This document shows positions 7,418 to 12,019 of a DNA stretch of 12,019 nucleotides, in pieces. The notes below the pieces were generated by a model. That model ran no database searches and was not told the origin of the DNA. It was given only the letters and a program-made list of their open reading frames with translations. The stretch is from JBBSHS01 sp038232515 (GTDB lineage Bacteria > Actinomycetota > Acidimicrobiia > Acidimicrobiales > JAUJNH01). The DNA is taken from positions 1-12,019 of the forward strand of contig JBBSHS010000075.1 of NCBI GenBank assembly GCA_038232515.1. Reading direction: 5' to 3'. How positions within the stretch are numbered: position 1 is the stretch's first letter; each line of letters starts with the position of its first letter. Made by a program: the position numbers and the translations under genes.

Positions 7418-7636
7418 TCAGCCGGTCCGGCGGGCCGGGCGAGGAGCAAGCGAGCCGAGCAGACGACTGGTGGCTGCGGCCACGTCGGCAACCGCCTGAT
7501 CGAAGGCCTCGGCGTTGACCCGCGATGGGTGGCGGTAGCCGCTCAGCTTGCGGACGTACTGGAGTGCGGCGGCCCGGACGTCGTCCTGCGTGGGCGCTGG
7601 CTCGGCGCCGTGCAGGGTGAGGATGCTGCGGCACAT
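7418..7636 (-). CDS. DUF2277 family protein
   Basis: This is a 72-residue cytosolic protein of unknown function. The N-terminal MCRSILTLHG, the acidic TQDDVRAAALQYVRKLSGYRHPS (about 16-38) and the later AFDQAVADVAAATSRLLGSL (about 44-63) match the compact DUF2277 pattern over nearly its full usual length. The conserved Cys2 near the N-terminus suggests a metal or redox role, but this is unproven. The ATG has an excellent ribosome site, AGGAGG, four bases upstream. The gene stands alone, with 106 bp after the HNH lipoprotein gene and about 240 bp before the next gene, so it is probably monocistronic. Confidence 0.88.
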   Translation of the reverse strand: MCRSILTLHGAEPAPTQDDVRAAALQYVRKLSGYRHPSRVNAEAFDQAVADVAAATSRLLGSLAPRPARRTG

Positions 7637-7711
7637 GATTCCTCCTCCGCTGGGCGGATGCCCGCTGGGCCGAAGGCCTCCACGTCACCGAGGCCCGTTC
7701 GACTAGGCAAA

Positions 7712-7717
7712 ATTCTA
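7712..7717 (-). promoter_or_regulatory. Candidate -10 element for the DUF2277 gene
   Basis: TAGAAT on the minus strand lies in the only AT-rich patch of the gap, about 75 nt before the DUF2277 ATG. No good -35 is seen. A GGCC-GAA-GGCC hairpin (7668-7678) would lie in the leader. Confidence 0.3.
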
Positions 7718-7742
7718 GCTCTCAGGGCGCCGGGCACGGCGA

Positions 7743-8630
7743 TCACGAAGTTGGAGCGCCGGCCAGCCAGTTGGCCACACCCCCGTGGCCCGAGCACGTC
7801 CCCGAGCGATGCTGACTGAACGACGGGGTGCCGTCCCGGCAGACCGCCGAAGCACCGGCCGAGGCTGGCGCCTGAGGCGATGCCGATGTCGTCACCGGCG
7901 GAGCCGGGCGGGTGGTTACCGGTGCAGCCGGGTGTGGCGTCACCGGCGGAGGCGGCCGTGTCGTCCCCGGCAACGTCGTTGCCGCCGTGGCCGCGCTTGG
8001 CCCTGCGTCGCCGCTTCCTGCGGTGTCCCAGTGCATGATTCGTGCCTGGGCGCCGGCAAGGGTCATGGCGCCGGAACAGACCTGTTGGTGGAGCCGGTTC
8101 TCGACCTTGTCCTTGTCGTGGGAGTTGTTCTCTCCGTCAGATGGCTCCGGCCACAGGTTGTCGATGTCGTTGCTGCCGCCCAGCTCCAGTGCGATCAAGT
8201 GGTCGACCTCATAGCTCGAGCGGGTCGACCAGTCGACCCCGTACCGGGCGAAGGCCTGCTGCCTTTCGGTGTCAGGCACGTCCCGGACGGTCTTGGTGTA
8301 GCCCACCTCACAGATGGTCGAGCCGATCGTCGCCTGGGTGGTCCGAGGGTCGGTGGCCCCCGGCGTCAGGCTGAGATCAGGGCGGCGGCGGTCAGGGTTG
8401 ACGTTTGCCGCCAGCGGCGCCGTGGGCCCCGACAGGTTCGTCGGGGTGCCGTCGCCGGTCTTGACTGCCGGGCCCACGCTGATGGAGCTGGCGCTCTCGC
8501 AGCTGGTGAGCAGTAGAACGGCGGCCGCCCCTCCTGCGGCCGCCCACCGCCAGTTGGGCAACGGCAGCGCCCGTGGCCACTGTCGGCGTCCAGTGCGTCG
8601 GCCTACGCCGCCGTCGCCGTCCAGTCTCAT
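7743..8630 (-). CDS. Secreted lipoprotein with HNH-like nuclease core and DUF3761-like C-terminus
   Basis: This 295-residue protein begins with a basic stretch and a hydrophobic segment ending in the lipobox LTSC (Cys44), so it is probably lipidated and held outside the membrane. Residues about 100-202 resemble secreted HNH-type proteins: TICEVGY, then YEVDHLIALELGGSNDIDNLWPEP (140-163, with Asp143-His144 and the Asn/Asp set), then DKDKVENRLHQQVC and a WD near 201. Residues 209-260 are a Pro/Thr/Ala linker. The end (264-289, CRDGTPSFSQ then CSGHGGVANWL) matches the DUF3761 pattern. Cys107/Cys185 and Cys264/Cys279 could form disulfides. The ATG has GAGGAG five bases upstream. Role is unknown: DNA degradation, uptake or competition are possible. 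Nuclease activity is inferred from the motif only, and no immunity gene is adjacent. Confidence 0.85.
   Translation of the reverse strand: MRLDGDGGVGRRTGRRQWPRALPLPNWRWAAAGGAAAVLLLTSCESASSISVGPAVKTGDGTPTNLSGPTAPLAANVNPDRRRPDLSLTPGATDPRTTQATIGSTICEVGYTKTVRDVPDTERQQAFARYGVDWSTRSSYEVDHLIALELGGSNDIDNLWPEPSDGENNSHDKDKVENRLHQQVCSGAMTLAGAQARIMHWDTAGSGDAGPSAATAATTLPGTTRPPPPVTPHPAAPVTTRPAPPVTTSASPQAPASAGASAVCRDGTPSFSQHRSGTCSGHGGVANWLAGAPTS
7891..7962 (-). repeat. 24-bp tandem repeat, three copies, coding for the linker
   Basis: Three imperfect 24-bp units start at 7891, 7915 and 7939, each opening with GTCACCGGCGGAG or a close variant. Being eight codons long, they keep frame and encode 8-residue Pro/Val/Thr units (such as TRPPPPVT and TRPAPPVT) in the linker of the lipoprotein. 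Copy number could vary between strains without breaking the gene. Confidence 0.75.
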
Positions 8631-8879
8631 ACAGGCTCCTCGCCAGCAGGGCGCCGTGGCTTTTCACGGGGCCGAATCCACCACCCCATCGACACGTCGG
8701 GATGGAACCTGAGCCCAAGCCGGGGCGGATCGTGGCGGCGGAGCCGAACGGCAGCCGTGGTTCACGGACGCGGAGCCCCGGTCGGCGCTCGTGACCGGCT
8801 CCTGACCAGGACGAGTCACCTCGTGTCATTCCAGCACGGCCGTCGCGCTCCGACCTGCACTCATGGCACCGCAAGGGGG
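8631..8879. other. Gap between tRNA-Leu and the lipoprotein gene
   Basis: No gene or strong promoter is visible here. A small 5-bp hairpin with a GTT loop lies at 8755-8767. The lipoprotein promoter presumably lies in this stretch, unless the gene is read through from the tRNA. Confidence 0.3.
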
Positions 8880-8963
8880 TGCCCGGAGCGGGATTCGAAC
8901 CCGCACGCCCTCTCGAGCAATGGATTTTGAGTCCATCGTGGCTGCCGATTACACCATCCGGGC
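8880..8963 (-). tRNA. tRNA-Leu (anticodon CAA)
   Basis: An 84-nt tRNA folds from the minus strand. The acceptor stem is GCCCGGA with TCCGGGC, followed by discriminator A, as expected for leucine. The anticodon arm GATGGA-CTCAAAA-TCCATT gives anticodon CAA, which reads UUG. A long variable arm follows, typical of type II tRNAs. The T arm carries GGTTCGAATCC. The 3' CCA is not encoded and must be added. It diverges from the fabD operon. Confidence 0.95.
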
Positions 8964-8972
8964 GACGGGCCA

Positions 8973-8978
8973 AGCGTA
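8973..8978 (-). promoter_or_regulatory. Candidate -10 element for tRNA-Leu
   Basis: TACGCT on the minus strand ends nine bases before the mature 5' end, so the primary transcript would have almost no 5' leader. No clear -35 hexamer accompanies it. Confidence 0.3.
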
Positions 8979-9220
8979 ACCCGGTCCCAACCGACGGCAG
9001 GGCCGGCGCAGAGGCGTGACCGGTACGATCGCCGGGTTGGCCCGCTGCTCGCGAACCGTCGGGTGGGCCGGCTGCTCCTCGTCCCAGATGCCGTCGTCGG
9101 CCCAGTGACCTTGCCGCCGCGCCAGCTGGCCGAGAACACCAAGCTGTACGACCCGTCGTAACCAGTCCAAGCTCCGTCGGGTCGGACCCACGACCGTCCA
9201 CCCCCGTCCGGAGATTCGCC
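8979..9220. promoter_or_regulatory. Divergent control region between tRNA-Leu and fabD
   Basis: This region lies upstream of the fatty-acid operon. An inverted repeat TACGAC-CC-GTCGTA occupies 9147-9160, about 60 bp before the fabD start, and could be an operator. TACGAT at 9024-9029 is a possible plus-strand -10 without a good -35. In Streptomyces the equivalent operon is controlled by FasR, but I cannot say whether this repeat matches that protein. CGGAG at 9209-9213 is the fabD ribosome site. Confidence 0.4.
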
Positions 9221-10405
9221 TTGCTCGCCTTCACCTTCCCTGGCCAGGGTTCCCAGCGTCCTGCAATGGGGGCCGCCTGGGTCGACCACCCGTCGTGGGA
9301 ACTGGTCGACGACGCCTCGGTGGCCGCCGACCGCGACGTGGCCCGGCTCCTGGTCGAGGCCGACGCCGAGGAACTGCGCGACACCCGCAACGCCCAGTTG
9401 TCCACCTTCGTACTCTCCATGGTCGTGCTCGACGCCGTCGAGCGGCTGGGCATCTCTCCGGCGCTGGCCGCCGGCCACAGCCTGGGTGAGTACTCCGCGC
9501 TGGTGGCCGTGGGCGCCCTCAGCTTCGACGACGGCGTGCGGGTGGTGACCGAACGGGGTGAGGCCATGCAGGCCGCGGCCGAGGACAACCCCGGCACCAT
9601 GGCCGCCATCCTCGGGCTGGACGACGACCAGTGCGACGTGGCCTGCCGTCGGGCCGACGGTGAGGTCTGGGTGGCCAACTACAACGCCCCCGGCCAGGTC
9701 GTCATCGCCGGATCGGGTGAGGCGGTGGCCCTCGCCGGTGACATTGCCAAGCAGCTGGGGGCGAAGAAGACGATGATGCTCCCGGTCGGCGGCGCCTTCC
9801 ACACGCCGTTCATGACGCCCGCCCGCCAGCGACTGCGCAAGGCTCTGGCCGAGGCCGCCTTCGCCGACTGCGAGGTGGCCGTGGTGGCGAACGTGGACAA
9901 CACAAGCCACGGCACGGCCGAGGACTGGCCCAGCCTCCTCTCGGCCCAGCTGTGCAGCCCCGTCCGTTGGCGGCAGAGCCTGGCCCAGTTGGCGGCGATG
10001 GGCGTGTCGTTGCTGGCCGAGCTGGGCCCCGGCGGTGTGCTCACCGGCCTGGCCCGAAGGAGCCTGACCGATGTCCGGGCGGTGGCCGTGACCACTCCGG
10101 CCGACCTCGACAAGTTGGTCGAGGCCGTCGCCCCCACGACCCACCTGGCCGGCGCGCCCAAGCTCCAGGACGGCGAGCACCTCTACGTCCACGAGCGTCT
10201 GGTCGTGAGCCCCGCCGCCGGCGTGTTCACCCCCGACCCCACCGCCGCCCAGGTCGGTACGCCGGTCGAGGTGGGCGGCCTGCTGGGCCGGGTCGGTGGC
10301 GTCGACGTGCGCAGCGCCTTCTCCGGGACGCTGCAGGGCATGCTGGCCGTCGACGGCGAACGGGTCATGACCGGCGAGCCCATCGCCTGGTTGCGCAGCA
10401 CGTGA
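9221..10405 (+). CDS. fabD: Malonyl-CoA:ACP transacylase with C-terminal degenerate biotinyl/lipoyl-like domain
   Basis: FabD moves malonyl groups from CoA to the acyl carrier protein, supplying every elongation step. Residues 1-305 form a complete transacylase: GQGSQ (8-12), catalytic Ser87 in GHSLGEYSAL, Arg112 in the TERGEAM motif, NAPGQVVIAG (155-164), catalytic His194 in GAFHTPF and GPGGVLTGL (269-277). The usual enzyme ends near 310, but this one has 394 residues. Residues about 325-394 read as a biotinyl/lipoyl-type fold: VVSPAAGVF, then GTPVEVGGLLGRV, then AFSGTLQGMLAVDGERVMTGEPIAWL. The segment that should hold the EAMKM-type lysine hairpin is shortened to GGVD, and no lysine occurs after Lys314, so it cannot be biotinylated or lipoylated. 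The start is TTG at 9221, with CGGAG seven bases upstream. It is the first gene of the operon. Confidence 0.96.
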   Translation: MLAFTFPGQGSQRPAMGAAWVDHPSWELVDDASVAADRDVARLLVEADAEELRDTRNAQLSTFVLSMVVLDAVERLGISPALAAGHSLGEYSALVAVGALSFDDGVRVVTERGEAMQAAAEDNPGTMAAILGLDDDQCDVACRRADGEVWVANYNAPGQVVIAGSGEAVALAGDIAKQLGAKKTMMLPVGGAFHTPFMTPARQRLRKALAEAAFADCEVAVVANVDNTSHGTAEDWPSLLSAQLCSPVRWRQSLAQLAAMGVSLLAELGPGGVLTGLARRSLTDVRAVAVTTPADLDKLVEAVAPTTHLAGAPKLQDGEHLYVHERLVVSPAAGVFTPDPTAAQVGTPVEVGGLLGRVGGVDVRSAFSGTLQGMLAVDGERVMTGEPIAWLRST

Positions 10406-10511
10406 CCGCCGCCCTTACCGCCGGTGGCGTCATCCGTCTCCCAGAGTCGAACACCGACGGTCTACGCTCGAGGATCGCCTCCACGACGCTTGTCTGCCCG
10501 GTGCGGCCGTC

Positions 10512-11447
10512 ATGAGCGGCGATGGCGGACGGCGGGCCACCGTCGCCGGGTTGGGACCGGCCCTGCCCGAGCGGGTCGTCACCAACGCCGACTTCGCCGA
10601 CCACCTCGACACCAGTGACGCGTGGATCACAGAGCGCACCGGAATCCGCGAGCGCCGCTTCGGCGGCACCACGGCCGACCTGGCCACCGAGGCCGGTCGG
10701 GCCGCGCTGCACGATGCCGGCCTGGCGGCGGCCGACATCCAGCTACTGGTGCTGTGCACCGAGACACCCGACCGGCTCATGCCGGCCACGTCGGCCGAGG
10801 TGGCCGACCGCCTGGGTCTGAGCTGCGGCGCCTTCGACGTCAACGCCGCCTGCTCGGGGTTCGTCTACGGCCTGGTGATGGCCAGCAGCCTGGTGGACAG
10901 CGGCCTCGACCGCATCCTGGTGGTCGGCGCCGACACCATGTCCCGCATCACCGATCAGGACGACCGGGGCACAGCCATACTCTTCGCCGACGGAGCCGGC
11001 GCCGTGGTCCTCACCGCCGATGTGGGCGAGCCCGCCGTGCTGGGTTGGGACGCCGGCACCGATGGTTCCCTGGCCGGGATCCTTTCGTGCGAGCACGGGG
11101 CCAAGATCGTCATGGAGGGCCGGGCGGTGTACCAGAAGGCGGTGCGGATGGTGGTCGAGTCGGGACGGGCCGCCCTGGAGCGGGCCAAGGCCACCGCCGA
11201 CGACATCGCCGTGTTCGTGCCCCACCAGGCCAACGTGCGCATCATCGACGCCGCTGCCCAGCGCCTCGGCATCCCTCCCGAACGCTGTGTGGTGGTGCTC
11301 GACCGCACCGGCAACACCAGCTCAGGCTCGATTCCCCTGGCACTGGCCGAGGCCCGCCAGACGGGTCGGCTCGGCGCCGGCGACCTCGTGCTGATGTCCG
11401 GGTTCGGCGCCGGCATGACATGGGCCAGCGCCGTGTGGCGCTGGTGA
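10512..11447 (+). CDS. fabH: 3-oxoacyl-ACP synthase III
   Basis: FabH performs the first condensation of type II fatty-acid synthesis, joining a short acyl-CoA with malonyl-ACP. The product has 311 residues, near the usual 310-335. The catalytic triad is Cys114 in NAACSGFVYGL, His238 in VPHQAN and Asn268 in RTGNTSSGS. The N-terminal DAWITERTGIRERR and the C-terminal GFGAGMTWASAVWRW are also typical. In actinobacteria this enzyme often accepts branched primers, but its preference cannot be read here. It lies 106 bp after fabD. The ATG start has no clear ribosome site, and TACGCT at 10463-10468 is a possible internal -10. Confidence 0.96.
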   Translation: MSGDGGRRATVAGLGPALPERVVTNADFADHLDTSDAWITERTGIRERRFGGTTADLATEAGRAALHDAGLAAADIQLLVLCTETPDRLMPATSAEVADRLGLSCGAFDVNAACSGFVYGLVMASSLVDSGLDRILVVGADTMSRITDQDDRGTAILFADGAGAVVLTADVGEPAVLGWDAGTDGSLAGILSCEHGAKIVMEGRAVYQKAVRMVVESGRAALERAKATADDIAVFVPHQANVRIIDAAAQRLGIPPERCVVVLDRTGNTSSGSIPLALAEARQTGRLGAGDLVLMSGFGAGMTWASAVWRW

Positions 11448-11474
11448 CAAAGCCGAGGATCGGACCGTCCCACA

Positions 11475-11502
11475 ATGGGCTGCCGGCAGGCGGGAGGCCC
11501 AT
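11475..11502 (+). promoter_or_regulatory. Hairpin in the fabH-acpP gap
   Basis: ATGGGC (11475-11480) pairs with GCCCAT (11497-11502) around a 16-nt loop that contains the palindrome TGCCGGCA. It could act as an attenuator or set the relative amount of acpP mRNA. TACTCT (11513-11518) just after it is a possible -10 for extra acpP transcription. Both are weak calls. Confidence 0.3.
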
Positions 11503-11553
11503 GACGTGTCGCTACTCTTGTCCAGAACCCCACAGCCCCAGGAGCGAGCGCGT

Positions 11554-11793
11554 ATGAACCGCGACGAAGCATTCGACACCTTCAAGCAGGCCGCCACCGA
11601 GGTTTTGCAGGTGCCGGCCGAGAAGGTGGAGCCGGAGGCGAAGTTCTCCGACGACCTCGATGCCGACAGCCTCGACCTCGTCGAGCTGGTGATGTCGCTC
11701 GAGGAGAGGTTCGACATCACCGTGGACGAGAGCGAGCTCGAAGGCGTCGAAACCGTGGGCCAGGCGTTCGACATCATCTTCGCCAAGCTGTGA
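11554..11793 (+). CDS. acpP: Acyl carrier protein
   Basis: ACP carries growing acyl chains between the fatty-acid enzymes on a phosphopantetheine arm. The 79-residue product is strongly acidic and has the attachment site Ser39 within DADSLDLVELVMSLEE, at the start of helix II. The length matches the family. The ATG at 11554 is chosen because AGGAG lies nine bases upstream and MNRDEAFDTF is a normal start; a longer frame from 11506 would add 16 unrelated residues. The gene follows fabH by 106 bp and precedes fabF by 61 bp, the usual actinobacterial order. A 10-bp GCCCCGGGGC palindrome lies just after its stop (11799-11808). Confidence 0.97.
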   Translation: MNRDEAFDTFKQAATEVLQVPAEKVEPEAKFSDDLDADSLDLVELVMSLEERFDITVDESELEGVETVGQAFDIIFAKL

Positions 11794-11854
11794 GGTCGGC
11801 CCCGGGGCATGGCCGCAGAAGCAGGGGAACGTCCGGTCGTCGAAGGAGGTAGTG

Positions 11855-12019
11855 ATGCTGGTTTGCACCCCGACGCAGCAAGGACGGCGGGTGGTGGTGA
11901 CGGGCATGGGCGTGGTCGGCCCGTGCGGCATCGGCCTCGACGCGTTCTGGGCCGGTTTGCTGGCACCCGCCCCTCAAGGCGAGCGGTGCGTCCACGACTT
12001 CGACCCCACCTCGCACTTC
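11855..12019 (+). CDS. fabF: 3-oxoacyl-ACP synthase II, 5' part
   Basis: FabF performs the later condensations of fatty-acid elongation. Only the first 55 residues are in the window, and the frame is open to the edge. RRVVVTGMGVVGPCGIGLDAF is the typical N-terminal strand and loop of KAS I/II enzymes, followed by FWAGLLAPAP and the FDPTSHF segment. The usual SPLG is here GPCG, a mild departure. A near-perfect ribosome site, GAAGGAGGT, lies five bases before the ATG; an in-frame GTG at 11852 is too close to it. The catalytic residues lie beyond the window, so activity cannot be judged. The position after acpP supports the name. Confidence 0.92.
   Translation, partial: MLVCTPTQQGRRVVVTGMGVVGPCGIGLDAFWAGLLAPAPQGERCVHDFDPTSHF

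Noticed and set aside
7743..8630. Lipoprotein gene as a toxin-immunity system
   Set aside because: No secretion-system trafficking domain and no adjacent small immunity gene are visible.
8392..10192. Two long minus-strand frames across tRNA-Leu and fabD
   Set aside because: They run through a tRNA gene and antisense to fabD, with no coherent protein pattern.
10130..10402. FabD C-terminus as a working biotin carrier domain
   Set aside because: The lysine-bearing hairpin is missing and no lysine lies in the extension, so no cofactor can be attached.

Overview
The window is a high-GC bacterial chromosome segment of ordinary housekeeping character. It most likely comes from an actinobacterium, possibly of the class Acidimicrobiia. 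Three things point there: GC-rich codon use, the neighbourhood of a REC-ANTAR response regulator with polA and rpsA (as at Rv1626/Rv1629/Rv1630 of Mycobacterium tuberculosis), and a fabD-fabH-acpP-fabF operon in the order known from Streptomyces. The class assignment is inference. No phage, insertion sequence or CRISPR array is visible.

Left block, minus strand (1-8630), listed in transcription order from right to left: a secreted lipoprotein with an HNH-like nuclease core, a Pro/Thr linker encoded by a 24-bp tandem repeat, and a DUF3761-like tail; a DUF2277 protein; a small charged helical protein closely linked to a PdtaR-like REC-ANTAR antiterminator; polA (DNA polymerase I); rpsA (ribosomal protein S1); a polytopic GT-C-like membrane protein starting 27 nt after rpsA; and the first 8 codons of another gene at the left edge. 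Likely breaks in transcription are a perfect 11-bp hairpin after pdtaR, the 300-bp polA-rpsA gap, and a double hairpin after the GT-C gene.

Middle: a minus-strand tRNA-Leu(CAA) gene at 8880-8963. It diverges from the fatty-acid block across about 260 bp that holds an inverted repeat and weak promoter candidates.

Right block, plus strand (9221-12019): fabD, fabH, acpP and the start of fabF. Together they encode malonyl loading onto ACP, the first condensation, the carrier, and the elongating condensing enzyme of type II fatty-acid synthesis. FabD carries an unusual C-terminal extension that reads as a biotinyl/lipoyl-type domain with its lysine hairpin deleted.

The strongest candidates for something undescribed are this FabD fusion and a pair of identical GGGCCC-centred palindromes upstream of rpsA. 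The HNH-DUF3761 lipoprotein is also worth a look. No complete new defence or mobile system is evident.
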